64,000 nt of DNA from contig NZ_BAFS01000193.1 of NCBI RefSeq assembly GCF_000308415.1, positions 1 to 64,000 on the forward strand. The letters run 5' to 3'. Shown here piece by piece: positions 16,123 to 25,468 of the stretch (position 1 is the first letter of the stretch; each line of letters begins with the position of its first letter). The notes below the pieces were generated by a model. The model searched no databases. It saw nothing but the letters and a program-made list of their open reading frames with translations, and was not told where the DNA came from. A program made the translations under genes and the position numbers. The stretch is from Nocardia asiatica NBRC 100129. Its GTDB lineage: Bacteria > Actinomycetota > Actinomycetes > Mycobacteriales > Mycobacteriaceae.

Positions 16123-17582
16123 ACCCCCGCCGCTGGTGGATTCTGGGGGTCCTCTGTCTGTCCTTGCTCGTGCTCATGCTCGACAGCACCGTGCTCAATC
16201 TGGCGATCCCGTCGCTGATCACCGAGCTCGGCGCCACGCCGTCGGACGTGCAGTGGATTCTGGACGCCTACGTGCTGGTCTTCGCCGGGCTGCTGCTCAC
16301 CGCGGGAAGCCTCTCCGACCGCTTCGGCAGGCGTCGAGCGCTGATCACCGGACTGGCGGTGTTCGGCGTGGCATCGCTGGCCGCCGTGCTGGCGACCGAG
16401 CCGTGGCAGGTCGTGGCCGCGCGCGCCGCGATGGGCGTCGGCGGTTCACTGCTGATGCCCTCGACACTGTCGATCCTGATGACCACCTTCGCCGAGGACG
16501 AGCGGCGAACTGCGATGGCGGCGTGGTCGACGGTCTCCATGGTCGGCATCGTCGCCGGGCCGACGCTGGGCGGCTTTCTGCTCCAGCACTACTGGTGGGG
16601 GTCGGTGTTCCTGCTCAACGTCCCGGTCGCCGTGCTCGCGATCGCGGCGGCGGTCGTGCTGATGCCCGAGACCACCGGCGAGCAACGGCCGCTCGACCTC
16701 GTCGGGGTGGTCCTGTCCGTGGTAGCGCTGAGCGCGACGGTCTACGTGATCATCGAGCGGGAGTGGAACGTCGGCGTGATCGCGCTGGCCGTCGTCGCGG
16801 CAGCCGCCTTCGTCGTGTGGGAGAGCCGATCGGCACATCCGATGCTGCCGCTCGCGGTGTTCCGCAGCCGCGACTTCACCGGCACCTGTCTGACCCTGCT
16901 GCTGATGGTCTTCGGCATGGGCGCGGTCATGCTCATGCTGACGCAGTACCTGCAGTTCGTCCTGGGCTACGGCCCGATGAAGGCCGGACTGGCGCTGCTG
17001 CCGTACGCCCTGGCCGCCGCGGTGTGCAACGGGCTCGGCGCGACGCTCGGCAAGACGTTGAGCAACAAGACGCTGATCGTGTCCGGCCTGCTCGTCATGG
17101 GCGCGGCTTTCGGCATCCTCGCCGTCGCAGGCGGATACCTGTGGATCCTGGTCAGCATGCTGGTGATGGGCGTGGGCGGCGGCTTGGCGGGACCGGCCGC
17201 GTACGCGGCCATCATGAGCGCCATCCCGCTGCAGCACGCCGGTGTCGGCTCCGCGATGAACGACACGCTGCAGCAGGTGGGCATGGCGATCAGCATCGCC
17301 GTCCTCGGCAGTGTGCTGGCCGGGGTGTTCACCTCGAACATGCCCGCCGACGCCCCTGACGCGGCCCGCGAATCCATCGGAGCCGCCTTCCAGCTCGGCT
17401 ACCTGGAGCCGGCCAAGGACGCCTTCACCGCCGCCATGTCCGCCGGCGCGTGGATCAGCGCGGGGTTCAGCATCGCCGCCGCCCTGCTCGGCGCGATCCT
17501 GCTGCGCGCGGCGGCCGCAGGCGGCCGAGCAGCCGGAAACCGTCCCGGTCGCGAACGGGTGATCGTGTCGTCGGGGCCGTGA
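16101..17582 (+). CDS. MFS drug exporter, DHA2 (14-TMS) type
   Basis: A 493-residue proton-coupled exporter with 14 predicted membrane segments. It carries the family motifs SDRFGRRRALITG (loop 2-3) and GVGGSLLMPSTLSI, and motif C-like GIVAGPTLGGFLL in helix 5, all typical of the EmrB/QacA-like DHA2 group. The start is GTG 16101 or 16095; neither has a Shine-Dalgarno and both lie within the operator array, so a very short or absent leader is likely. Substrate unknown; a TetR-controlled efflux role is inferred from the divergent neighbour. Confidence 0.9.
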   Translation: MESNVVRDPRRWWILGVLCLSLLVLMLDSTVLNLAIPSLITELGATPSDVQWILDAYVLVFAGLLLTAGSLSDRFGRRRALITGLAVFGVASLAAVLATEPWQVVAARAAMGVGGSLLMPSTLSILMTTFAEDERRTAMAAWSTVSMVGIVAGPTLGGFLLQHYWWGSVFLLNVPVAVLAIAAAVVLMPETTGEQRPLDLVGVVLSVVALSATVYVIIEREWNVGVIALAVVAAAAFVVWESRSAHPMLPLAVFRSRDFTGTCLTLLLMVFGMGAVMLMLTQYLQFVLGYGPMKAGLALLPYALAAAVCNGLGATLGKTLSNKTLIVSGLLVMGAAFGILAVAGGYLWILVSMLVMGVGGGLAGPAAYAAIMSAIPLQHAGVGSAMNDTLQQVGMAISIAVLGSVLAGVFTSNMPADAPDAARESIGAAFQLGYLEPAKDAFTAAMSAGAWISAGFSIAAALLGAILLRAAAAGGRAAGNRPGRERVIVSSGP

Positions 17583-17803
17583 CGGGCGCGGGAGTGGTCA
17601 TCGCATCCGTCGCGGCGCCGCCGACCCGGCGGTTACGGGGTTCCGGGACGCGACAGCAGTCCTTCTCGGATCCCCGGTATGAATGATTCCAACCCGGGGG
17701 CTGATGGTCTCGCGCGCATGCTCCGAGCAGAGTTGAAAGTGTTCACAGACAACGGCCTTCAAGCAACGAGGGCTAGTGAAGCAACCTATCCCCTGGAGAC
17801 ATC

Positions 17804-18055
17804 ATGACCACGAACAAAATGCGCGCAACGGCAGCGGCGGTAGCGCTCGCACCGATCATCGCACTCGGTTCAGGTTTTGCTTCCGCTGCCCCGGACGTAA
17901 CCCCGGGACCCGTGACGGATAATTCCACACCGATCCCGGCACAGGTCGAGCCCGCGACGCTGGGCCTGATTTGGCCGCTGGGCATTTTCTGCGCTCCCTT
18001 GCTGCTCCTTCCTCCGGTCGTCAACGCGGTCGCCGTATTCGTCTGCGCCGCCTGA
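17804..18055 (+). CDS. Small exported or membrane-associated hydrophobic protein
   Basis: An 83-residue protein with a signal peptide (about 28 residues, cleavage after FASA) and a short mature chain: a Pro/Thr-rich linker followed by a hydrophobic stretch (LGLIWPLGIFCAPLLLLPPV) ending VFVCAA. Two cysteines flank the hydrophobic part. GGAGA precedes the ATG. I know similar small Nocardia secreted proteins, but no function. It lies 221 bp after the MFS gene and 200 bp before the S1 protease, with a large hairpin between them. Confidence 0.65.
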   Translation: MTTNKMRATAAAVALAPIIALGSGFASAAPDVTPGPVTDNSTPIPAQVEPATLGLIWPLGIFCAPLLLLPPVVNAVAVFVCAA

Positions 18056-18133
18056 CCACGCTCCCTAGAAGAAGCTGAGGGCCAGAACGTGATGCGGCGC
18101 GCCTCGGGCTGCGTCGCGAGTGTCTCGTACATA

Positions 18134-18203
18134 CCCCGACCGGGTTCTCCGTCGATGGAGCGGACCGAATATGTCGCCGTTCCATCGACGCACCCGGTCG
18201 GGG
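18134..18203 (+). repeat. Large two-part hairpin before the S1 protease gene
   Basis: CCCCGACCGGGT (18134-18145) is perfectly complementary to ACCCGGTCGGGG (18192-18203), and just inside, GTCGATGGA (18151-18159) to TCCATCGAC (18181-18189). This gives 21 perfect pairs with a 5-versus-2 internal bulge and a 21-nt loop. It is 79 bp after the stop of the small exported protein and 52 bp before the protease start. No T-tract follows on either strand. It may be a terminator, a 5' regulatory structure or both. Confidence 0.7.
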
Positions 18204-18254
18204 AACTTCTGCAAATCGAACATGCGGTGCGGATAAGTGCGGTTGAATTACCGG

Positions 18255-18920
18255 ATGGCCAAGTTCAGGAAACTCGTAAGCGCTGCCGCGGCACTTGCCG
18301 CCGGCACGGCGCTGTTCGGGGCACCCGGGGCCGCACACGCCGAGACTCCGTCCGTTCTGGGCGGCGGCTCGGGCATCGTCGTCGGCGGTCAGAACATCTG
18401 CACCCTCACCACGATCGGGCGTGACTCCGGCGGTCGGCTGGTCGGGTTCACCGCGGCTCATTGCGGTGAAGCGAACGCCACGGTCGTCGCAGAAAGCAAT
18501 CGCGACGCCGGTGTCGTCGGCACTGTCGACTACGCCAACAGCGGCTTGGATTACGCCGTGATCGTGTTCGATCCGGGGAAGGTCGTCCCCGTGAACCAAG
18601 TGGGCGGAACGACGATCACCGGCCTGGGCGGACCCGCCCGCTACCCCGACGTCGTCTGCAAAGAAGGCAGGACAACCGGCCGGACCTGCGGGCCCGCTTT
18701 CGGCGACGTGTTCACGGCCGGCAATGCGACCTGGACCGGGACGTGTGTCGTCGAAGGTGATTCGGGCGGGCCGGTCGTCGTGGGGACCACGCTCGTCGGC
18801 ATGGTCAACGGCTACCTCGTCGTCCCCTGCCTCGGACCGCAGCTCGGGACGGACATCAACGCGGTGGTCGCCGACGCGAACGCGCGCGGTGGCGCCGGGG
18901 CCGGCTTCCAGCCGATCTGA
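18255..18920 (+). CDS. Secreted S1-family (chymotrypsin-like) serine protease
   Basis: A 221-residue protein with a signal peptide (cleavage after AHA near residue 29). The catalytic triad is clear: His69 in TAAHC, Asp99 in GLDYAVI and Ser170 in EGDSGGP. Cysteines pair as expected around the His (Cys49/Cys70) and in the C-terminal half. It is short, close to the streptogrisin size, with no pro-domain: only about ten residues lie between the signal and the protease strand. The start is ATG 18255 without a strong RBS; GTG 18237 would add six residues. Preceded by a 70-nt hairpin that may control it. Confidence 0.9.
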   Translation: MAKFRKLVSAAAALAAGTALFGAPGAAHAETPSVLGGGSGIVVGGQNICTLTTIGRDSGGRLVGFTAAHCGEANATVVAESNRDAGVVGTVDYANSGLDYAVIVFDPGKVVPVNQVGGTTITGLGGPARYPDVVCKEGRTTGRTCGPAFGDVFTAGNATWTGTCVVEGDSGGPVVVGTTLVGMVNGYLVVPCLGPQLGTDINAVVADANARGGAGAGFQPI

Positions 18921-18951
18921 CCGGACAGCCTTCCACCATCCAGCCGGAGCC

Positions 18952-19638
18952 TTACCTTTCCTGGTCGGTGACGACACCGAATTCGATGGCGCGCTCGACC
19001 AGGAACAATCGCTTCTGGTTCGGCGGTAAGGCTTCGACCTGGAATATACGGAAAAGCGCCCGCATATGCGTCTTGACCGTCGAAATGCTCAGGCACAGAT
19101 CTTCGGCGATCTCACCGTTGGACGCGGGATACGAATACGCGTTTCGCGCGTCGTACGGGCGGCACAGCGCCTCGAGAACCATATGCTGGGCCGGCGTCAG
19201 CGAATTCCGGTTGAGCAGCGGCGAATGAGCAAGCGTCATTTCCTCGTCGGAGGGTGCCGCGGCCCTGAACACGAATACCGATCGACCCACGCGAACAGTG
19301 TCGCCGGAGTGGAGTTTTCGCCGCCCGCCGACACGTTCGCCATTGACGAATGTGCCATTCTTCGACAGTCCGTCGTCGACGATCACCCAACATCCGCACA
19401 CCCGCTCGATAATCGCGTGCAGGCGGGATACAGTCGCGTCGGTCAAGACGATATCGGCTGCGGCGGAGCGTCCTATGGTCACGGTCGACACTCCGCCATC
19501 CAGGGAAATCTCGCGCACCGTTTCCCCGCCGACGGGCCGGGTGGTGGTAGAAATTGCGGCCGACCGCCGCCACGCGGACTGTCCTGCCAATGGGTAGGTT
19601 CCGCGACGCAGGGCCTGTGGTCCGGTGGACGTAGACAT
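18952..19638 (-). CDS. FHA-domain protein with C-terminal helix-turn-helix
   Basis: A 228-residue cytoplasmic protein. Residues about 40-125 form an FHA phosphothreonine-binding domain: VTIGRSAAADIVL, then VSRLHAII, SKNGTFVNG and GDTVRVG. The C-terminal part (about 145-225) holds a LuxR/winged type helix-turn-helix (SLTPAQHMVLEALCRPYDAR, LSISTVKTHMRALFRIFQV). The combination suggests a transcription factor that docks on a Ser/Thr-kinase-phosphorylated partner; no kinase gene is in this window. ATG 19638 follows GGGAAAG. It faces the protease gene tail to tail, 31 bp apart. Confidence 0.85.
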   Translation of the reverse strand: MSTSTGPQALRRGTYPLAGQSAWRRSAAISTTTRPVGGETVREISLDGGVSTVTIGRSAAADIVLTDATVSRLHAIIERVCGCWVIVDDGLSKNGTFVNGERVGGRRKLHSGDTVRVGRSVFVFRAAAPSDEEMTLAHSPLLNRNSLTPAQHMVLEALCRPYDARNAYSYPASNGEIAEDLCLSISTVKTHMRALFRIFQVEALPPNQKRLFLVERAIEFGVVTDQER

Positions 19639-19810
19639 CGTCCGTCTTTCCCATCGAAGTACGTCATGAACTGCGGGCACCGATTCGCTACCTTCAGAGT
19701 GCGCTTCCTCGGCGGCGATCACACGCGGTTTCGCCTACTTCGGTGCCTGACCGGGGCGGGCGGAGGATCAAGTGCGCGCCCTTGACGAGGCGTCGGTACA
19801 GGATCGTCGG

Positions 19811-20308
19811 ATGAGCGTCCTCATCCGACCGCGAACCAGCGTCGACCTCGACGCCTGCGCTGCCGCCCTGCGAATAGTCCACGAGGTCGACCACTATCCG
19901 GAAACCTGGCCGACGGACCCGGCGGCATGGCTCTCGCCCCCCAAGCTCCTCGCGGCCGTCGTCGCCGTCCGCGACGGCAGCGTGGTCGGACACGTCGGAC
20001 TGGGTGCGAGCAGCGGAACACCGGAGGGGGTTCGCGAATCGGCCGGTACGGAGGCTGTCGTCTCGGTGATCCGGTTGTATGTCGTCCCGGCCGCGCGGCG
20101 AGCGGGAGCGGGTACGCGCCTGCTGACGGCGGCCGTAGGCATGGCCACAGACCGCGGGCGGCGCGCGGTTCTCACGGTGACGTCCGACAGCGCGGCGGCG
20201 ATCGCGATGTACGAGCGACTCGGATGGCGGCACGTGCACACCGGGCCCGGCGGCTGGCGCACCACGGATGGACACGACGCTCAGGTGCGCCATTACATGA
20301 GTCCGTGA
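19811..20308 (+). CDS. GNAT-family N-acetyltransferase
   Basis: A 165-residue protein with the GNAT fold: N-terminal IRPRTSVDLDAC, the acetyl-CoA loop in [20 protein letters not shown] (motif A, RRAGAGxRL) and the C-terminal SDSAAAIAMYERLGWRHV (motif B). The substrate cannot be told from the sequence. AGGA lies 8 bases before ATG 19811; a longer frame from 19772 has no RBS. It is divergent from the FHA-HTH gene. Confidence 0.9.
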   Translation: MSVLIRPRTSVDLDACAAALRIVHEVDHYPETWPTDPAAWLSPPKLLAAVVAVRDGSVVGHVGLGASSGTPEGVRESAGTEAVVSVIRLYVVPAARRAGAGTRLLTAAVGMATDRGRRAVLTVTSDSAAAIAMYERLGWRHVHTGPGGWRTTDGHDAQVRHYMSP

Positions 20309-20341
20309 GCTAGTGCGTTTCCGGCGGCGCTTGTCCGACGG

Positions 20342-20369
20342 TTTCCGCACCGCTGCCTACTTGCGGAAA
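20342..20369 (+). terminator. Hairpin after the acetyltransferase gene
   Basis: TTTCCGCA (20342-20349) pairs perfectly with TGCGGAAA (20362-20369) around a 12-nt loop, 33 bp past the GNAT stop. It is followed by TTGAAG, so only a trace of a T-tract. Candidate terminator. Confidence 0.4.
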
Positions 20370-20540
20370 TTGAAGCCCCCTGGCGCACGTCTCGGCGTTG
20401 CGCCGGGATTGAGGACAACGGCCGTAACTCCGCGACTCGACGCCTACAGGGGCCACCGACACCAACGCCGACGCCACCGACACCGCCCCACTATTTGCCC
20501 TCGCCATGGTGCAGCCGCCGTTCCGCAGCCCTGCACAAAC

Positions 20541-20690
20541 CTCACCCGGGACACGCCTCGTGCCCACGCCTCACCTCGGACACGCCCGCCTGCACACCTC
20601 ACCCCGGACACGCCACCTGCACACACCTCACGCCGGACACGCCCGCCTGCACACATCTCACCCCGGACACGCCACCTGCACATGCCTCAC
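20541..20690. repeat. Five-copy tandem repeat, unit 28-30 bp
   Basis: Five imperfect units begin at 20541, 20570, 20598, 20627 and 20657. Consensus halves are CTCACCCCGGACACGCC and a variable (A/CG)CCTGCACAC(A). Alternate units resemble each other more than neighbours do (units 3 and 5; units 2 and 4), which suggests duplication of a two-unit block. It lies in a 515-bp gap between the GNAT gene and xerC with no credible gene on either strand, so it looks like an intergenic minisatellite. Confidence 0.85.
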
Positions 20691-20823
20691 TCGCCTCCAC
20701 GGCGGCTACAAGACCGTCCGGGCGGCAGCGATGATTCCGCGGTCGTGCACCGTGCCTGGCGCCGGGATCTACGCCCGGTCGATCGGCGCCTGGCCGATTG
20801 ATGACCGCGCCGCGTGAGCCGTG

Positions 20824-21747
20824 TCAGGCACGGGGATGTGCCTGGTCGTGCACTTTCTTGAGGCGGTCGATGGAGACGTGGGTGTAGAGCTGGGTGGTGG
20901 CCATGCTGGCGTGGCCGAGAAGTTCCTGGACCACACGCAGGTCGGCGCCACCCTCGAGGAGGTGGGTCGCGGCGGTGTGCCGCAAGCCGTGGGGACCCAT
21001 GTCGGGGGCGCCCGGGATGGCCGAGACGACGTCGTGCACCACGGTTCTGGCCTGACGCTGATCGAGCCGCCTGCCGCGGCGGCCGAGCAGCAGCGCTCGG
21101 CCGGATTCGACGGTGGCGAAGGCAGGACGCCCGTGGCTGAGCCAGTTGGCGACCGCCTCGTCGGCGGGGGCGCCGAACGGCGCCGATCGTTCCTTGTTGC
21201 CTTTGCCGAGCACGCGCACCACCCGCCGCTCACGGTCCACGTCGTCGATGTCGAGCCCGCACAACTCACTGACCCGGATGCCGGTGGCGTACAGCAGTTC
21301 CACGATCGCCCGATCCCGCAGCGCCATCGGGTCACGCTGGGCGGCGCCGGATTCCGCCGCGTCCATGGCCCCCAGCGCCTGCTGGCGCCCGAGCACGGCG
21401 GGAAGGACACGATGTGCTTTCGGTGAACCCAGCCGCAGCCCCGGATCGGTGGGCAATCGGCCGGTGCGGGTGAGCCAAGCGGTGAAGGTGCGTGCCGAGG
21501 ACGCCCGCCGCGCCACAGTCGTTCGCGCCGCGCCCGCGGCCGCTTGCTGAGCCAGCCACGACCGTAAAAGCAGCAGGTCCAGCTCGCGGATGGCCGAATC
21601 CGCCGACCGCGTGTACAGGTGCTCCAGCAGCGACCGAGCGTCTCCCAGATACGCCCGCACCGTGTGCTCCGAGCGGTTGCGCCCGAGCCGCAGATGCCTG
21701 CCGTATTCCACCAGCAGCGCTTCCAGATCTTCGGGCAGTTCCGCCAT
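20824..21747 (-). CDS. xerC: Tyrosine recombinase XerC
   Basis: XerC with XerD resolves chromosome dimers at dif before division. The 307-residue protein has the SAM-like N-terminal core-binding domain (about residues 6-95) and the catalytic domain with the complete set: Arg158 (TGIRVSEL), Lys182 (GKGNKER), His253 and Arg256 ([12 protein letters not shown]), His279 (LGHASMATT) and nucleophile Tyr288 (YTHVS). GGAAGG precedes ATG 21747. It follows dprA in the conserved yifB-dprA-xerC order, so it is the housekeeping XerC rather than a phage integrase. Confidence 0.93.
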   Translation of the reverse strand: MAELPEDLEALLVEYGRHLRLGRNRSEHTVRAYLGDARSLLEHLYTRSADSAIRELDLLLLRSWLAQQAAAGAARTTVARRASSARTFTAWLTRTGRLPTDPGLRLGSPKAHRVLPAVLGRQQALGAMDAAESGAAQRDPMALRDRAIVELLYATGIRVSELCGLDIDDVDRERRVVRVLGKGNKERSAPFGAPADEAVANWLSHGRPAFATVESGRALLLGRRGRRLDQRQARTVVHDVVSAIPGAPDMGPHGLRHTAATHLLEGGADLRVVQELLGHASMATTQLYTHVSIDRLKKVHDQAHPRA

Positions 21748-21799
21748 CCTTCCACCGTCCCGGCCCGCACCCCGGATGGCAAGCCACCGCGCCGAATGC

Positions 21800-23506
21800 T
21801 CACCGGCGCCGTGCCGTTCGGTGCCAGCCACTTTCGTCACTGGCCACCAGGCCGGCCAATTCGAGGGCGGCCAATGCCGCACGTACCACCGGTAGGGACA
21901 AGCCACACTGCCGGGACACCTCGAGAGGCAACCGCGATCCCACTCTCGGCAGGGCGGCGAAGGTCAGCGCCTCGTCACCGGTCAGCTGATCCTCTGGGCT
22001 ACCGCCCGCCCCCGCCGCGGGAAGCGACAATCGCAACGGCCCCGCCTCGTCGACGACTTCCTCGGCACGGGTCACCAAAAGGGCTTCCCCGTCACGGATC
22101 ATGCGGTGGCAGCCGACCGACGCGGCCGAGATGACCGGGCCCGGCACGGCCAGGGCCGGACGGCCGAGGCGGCGTGCCCATTTGACGGTGTTGCGTGCGC
22201 CGCTGCGCAGCCCCGCCTCGATGACGAGCACACCGTCGGCCAGAGCTGCGATCAAGCGGTTCCGGGCTAGGAACTGGTGCTTCTGCGCGGTGACGCCGGG
22301 CGGGTACTCGCTGACCACCAAGCCGGATTCGGCGATGTCCGCCAATAGGCGCTCGTGCTGCGCCGGGTAGGGCCGGTCGATGCCACAGGCCAGCACGGCG
22401 ATCGTCGGACCTTCCACCGCCAGCGCCGCCCGGTGCGCCATACCATCGATCCCGAATGCCGCACCGGACACGATGGTCCACCCCTGCGCGGCGAGATCGC
22501 CCGCGATCTCCCCCGTCACCCGGTTTCCGTACCCGGTGCTGCACCGCGATCCCACCACCGCGATGGCACGCTCGCTGGATTCCAGCAGCGAGCGGGGGCC
22601 GCGCGCCCACAGCACGAGCGGAACGGCTCCGTCGCGATCCCGTCCTGGCTCGAGCTGCGCGAGACCGAGCATGCGCCATGCGGGCCACTCCGGATCGTCC
22701 GGCGTCACCACCCGTCCGCCGATCCGCTCGATCGTCTCCAGATCCCGCGCCGCCACATCGATCTCCCGCCGCTGCGCCGTCGGCCCGCGCAGCGGTTCGG
22801 GCAGCGCGCACTCCCGCACGGCACGCGCCGCCTCGACCACCCCGACCGACTCGATGAGCGCCGACAGCGGCGCGCACGGCCCCTGCACCACCCGCGACAA
22901 GTACACCCACGCGAGCCGCCGGGAATCGCCTGCACCGGACGGCGACCCGGTCCCAAGCGCGTCGACGCCCGCAGTGAGATCCGCCGCCCGCACGCCACCC
23001 GCCGCTCGCATGTCCACCGCCACAGGCACCTTCACCTCCACAGGCGCGTCCTCGACCGCCCACATGTCGACCACGGCAGGCACGTGGACGGCCGCTCGTA
23101 TCTCCGGGGCAGCTGATGCGGCGGGCGCGTCCACCGCAGGCACATCCACGGTGGGCACATTCGCCGCCGCAGGCATACCCTTCGCCACAGGCACGTCCGC
23201 CACGGCAGGCACATCGGCGGCCGCAGATTCACTCAGCGCAGCTGTCGGTACCACGGACACATCCACCACGGGCACGTCCACCACCGACACGCGCTCTGGC
23301 ACGTTCATCGCCACAGGCACGCTGACGGCCGCAGGCACATCCATCGCGACCCGATTCGCGGCTACAGGCACGCCTTCCACCGCAGACACAGGCACACATG
23401 CGTCCACCACCGCAGGCACGTGGGCGGCCGCAGATCCGCTCACCGCGGTGGGCAGGTCCACCGTGGGCACATTCGCCGCACCCTCGGTCGGCACCGGCGC
23501 GCTCAT
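21800..23506 (-). CDS. dprA: DNA-processing protein DprA with long repetitive N-terminal extension
   Basis: DprA loads RecA on incoming single-stranded DNA in transformation. Residues from about 194 on are a complete DprA: SAM-like start [16 protein letters not shown], Rossmann-fold domain with [27 protein letters not shown] and [29 protein letters not shown], and a C-terminal winged helix. Residues about 10-190 are instead low-complexity Ala/Val/Pro/Asp with many degenerate VPAVxD and VPVAxN units, which DprA normally lacks. The ATG at 23506 overlaps the yifB stop by 4 bp, so this start and the extension are probably real. Total 568 residues versus about 380 usual. Confidence 0.9.
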   Translation of the reverse strand: MSAPVPTEGAANVPTVDLPTAVSGSAAAHVPAVVDACVPVSAVEGVPVAANRVAMDVPAAVSVPVAMNVPERVSVVDVPVVDVSVVPTAALSESAAADVPAVADVPVAKGMPAAANVPTVDVPAVDAPAASAAPEIRAAVHVPAVVDMWAVEDAPVEVKVPVAVDMRAAGGVRAADLTAGVDALGTGSPSGAGDSRRLAWVYLSRVVQGPCAPLSALIESVGVVEAARAVRECALPEPLRGPTAQRREIDVAARDLETIERIGGRVVTPDDPEWPAWRMLGLAQLEPGRDRDGAVPLVLWARGPRSLLESSERAIAVVGSRCSTGYGNRVTGEIAGDLAAQGWTIVSGAAFGIDGMAHRAALAVEGPTIAVLACGIDRPYPAQHERLLADIAESGLVVSEYPPGVTAQKHQFLARNRLIAALADGVLVIEAGLRSGARNTVKWARRLGRPALAVPGPVISAASVGCHRMIRDGEALLVTRAEEVVDEAGPLRLSLPAAGAGGSPEDQLTGDEALTFAALPRVGSRLPLEVSRQCGLSLPVVRAALAALELAGLVASDESGWHRTARRR

Positions 23507-25011
23507 TGCGCACCCCTCTGACGGAAGTTCAACGCGGCCAGGACATCCTGGGCCGCGGGTAGTTCGCCGCCGCGTAGATCGCAGATGGTCCACGCGACCC
23601 GGATGGCGCGGTCCGCGCCGCGCGCGGACATGCGGCCGAGACGCAACGCCGTCTCGACGGGAGCCAGGGACTCGCGGGGTAGCCGGAACCCCTGGCGCAG
23701 GATGTGACCGGGGACCTCGGCGTTGGTGAGCCACCCGTACTCGCGCCAGCGCTCGGCGGCGGCGTGCCGCGCGAGCGCGACCCGGCCCCGCACCACTTCA
23801 CTGCTCTCGGCGGCGTCGGTGCTGAACGCCGCGCCGGACTGCCCGTGCATCCGTACCCAGATGTCGATCCGGTCGATCAGCGGTCCGGACAATTTGCCGA
23901 GGTAGCGGCGGCGAGCCAGCGGCGCGCAGATGCAGTCGACGTCGCGGGCCGGGGCGCACGGGCATGGATTCGCGGCGAGCACCAACTGGAAGCGCGCCGG
24001 GTACCGCGCCACACCGTCGCGCCGGGCAATGCGTACTTCGCCCTCTTCCAACGGTGTTCGCATCGCTTCCAGCACCTTCGTGCCGAGTTCGGCGCATTCG
24101 TCGAGGAACAGCACGCCACGGTGGGCCCGGCTGACCGCGCCGGGCCGGGCAGTCCCCGACCCGCCACCGATCATCGCGGTGACGGAGGTCGAATGGTGCG
24201 GCGCGACGAACGGCGGCACGGTGATCAGCGGCTGGTCACCGGCGAGCGTGCCCGCCATCGAGTGGATCGCGGTCACCTCCAGCGCCTCGGTCTCGGTGAG
24301 CGGTGGCAGCAGTCCTGGAAGCCGTTGTGCCAGCATCGTTTTCCCGATACCGGGCGGGCCGGTGAGCAGCAGGTGGTGGCCGCCCGCGGCGGCCACCTCC
24401 AAGGCCCAGCGCGCTTCTTCCTGCCCCACCACCTCGCTCAGATCGCCGCCTTGCCGCACGGTGTCCGGCAGGGCGTTGTCCGGCTCGTCGAGCGAGCCTT
24501 CGCCGCGCAGCCACGCCACGACCCCACGCAAATTGCGCGCCCCGAAGACCTCGATACCCTCGACCAGCCCGGCCTCGGCCATGGTCGCCGCCGGTACCAC
24601 GACAGTCGACCAACCGGCCTTGCGCGCCGCGATCACGGCGGGCAGGACGCCTCGCACCCGGCGCACCCGCCCGTCCAGCGCCAGTTCGCCGAGCAGCACC
24701 GTCTTCGCGAGCCGCTCGGAGGGAACCGACCCCGACGCCTCGAGTACCGCGACCGCCAGCGCCAAGTCGTAGACACTGCCCAGTTTCGGCAAGGTCGCGG
24801 GCGACAGCGCGAGCACCACCCGGCCGTCGGGCCACTTCTCCCCCGAGTTCGCCACCGCCGAACGGATCCGGTCGCGAGATTCCTGCAACGCGGTGTCGGG
24901 CAGCCCGACCAGGTGGACCGAGGGCAGACCCTGCCCGATATCGGCTTCGATCTCGACGAGCAAACCGTCGACGCCGGTGACCGCGACGGAGTGCGCCCGT
25001 CCGAGGGCCAT
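23503..25011 (-). CDS. YifB/ComM-family AAA+ ATPase (Mg-chelatase-like)
   Basis: A 502-residue protein with an N-terminal Lon-protease-like S5 fold domain (about 1-170), a Walker A GPPGIGKT at 218-225, Walker B LFLDECAEL near residue 300 and the C-terminal Mg-chelatase-type lid. ComM in Vibrio is a helicase that helps branch migration in transformation; the downstream DprA fits that. It overlaps dprA by 4 bp and starts directly after yraN (stop and start adjacent at 25011/25012), so yraN-yifB-dprA form one unit. Confidence 0.92.
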   Translation of the reverse strand: MALGRAHSVAVTGVDGLLVEIEADIGQGLPSVHLVGLPDTALQESRDRIRSAVANSGEKWPDGRVVLALSPATLPKLGSVYDLALAVAVLEASGSVPSERLAKTVLLGELALDGRVRRVRGVLPAVIAARKAGWSTVVVPAATMAEAGLVEGIEVFGARNLRGVVAWLRGEGSLDEPDNALPDTVRQGGDLSEVVGQEEARWALEVAAAGGHHLLLTGPPGIGKTMLAQRLPGLLPPLTETEALEVTAIHSMAGTLAGDQPLITVPPFVAPHHSTSVTAMIGGGSGTARPGAVSRAHRGVLFLDECAELGTKVLEAMRTPLEEGEVRIARRDGVARYPARFQLVLAANPCPCAPARDVDCICAPLARRRYLGKLSGPLIDRIDIWVRMHGQSGAAFSTDAAESSEVVRGRVALARHAAAERWREYGWLTNAEVPGHILRQGFRLPRESLAPVETALRLGRMSARGADRAIRVAWTICDLRGGELPAAQDVLAALNFRQRGAQ

Positions 25012-25383
25012 TCAGAACACCGCCTCGAGATGGTCGATGACCGGCGCGCGACCTCGCACCGCCAGCACCGACACCACGTCGAACCTGATGCGCCGCCACG
25101 GACCGTCCTGCTCGGCCAGCCACAGCAGCGCCAGACGGCGAATACGCTGCTGTTTGGCGAAGGTGACCGACTCGGCCGGTGTGCCGTAACCGAGGCCGGA
25201 ACGGGTCTTGACCTCCACGAACGCGGTCACGTCCCCGTCGCGTGCGATCAGGTCCAGCTCGCCGTATCGGCAACGCCAGTTCCTCGCGACGATCTCCATC
25301 CCCGCGGCGCGCAGGAATTCCGCCGCCAGTTCCTCCCCGTGCGCGCCGAGCGCCTGTTTGTCCGTCACCCGGTCAGCGTGCAC
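25012..25383 (-). CDS. YraN family (UPF0102) endonuclease-like protein
   Basis: A 123-residue protein with the nuclease-like fold of YraN: GAHGEELAAEFLRAAGMEIV, then RYGELDLIARDGDVTAFVEV with conserved E-x-D and EVK, and KQQRIRRLALLWL. No activity is established for the family. The start is GTG 25383 with GGAG 4 bases upstream; a GTG five codons later is possible. Directly adjacent to yifB. Confidence 0.9.
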   Translation of the reverse strand: MHADRVTDKQALGAHGEELAAEFLRAAGMEIVARNWRCRYGELDLIARDGDVTAFVEVKTRSGLGYGTPAESVTFAKQQRIRRLALLWLAEQDGPWRRIRFDVVSVLAVRGRAPVIDHLEAVF

Positions 25384-25468
25384 CGACTCCGAATCAGGTC
25401 AGCGCCGCCGACCTGGGAGAACAGGAAACCTGTGGACAACCGGGCCGCTGTGCAGAACTTTCCGGCCG

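Noticed and set aside
20310..20567. Minus-strand and plus-strand frames of 60-100 residues in the gap before xerC.
   Set aside because: They consist of repeat translations or Arg/Cys-rich shadow sequence without an RBS.
20541..20690. The tandem repeat considered as a CRISPR array.
   Set aside because: Units are contiguous and have no unique spacers; no cas genes are in the window.
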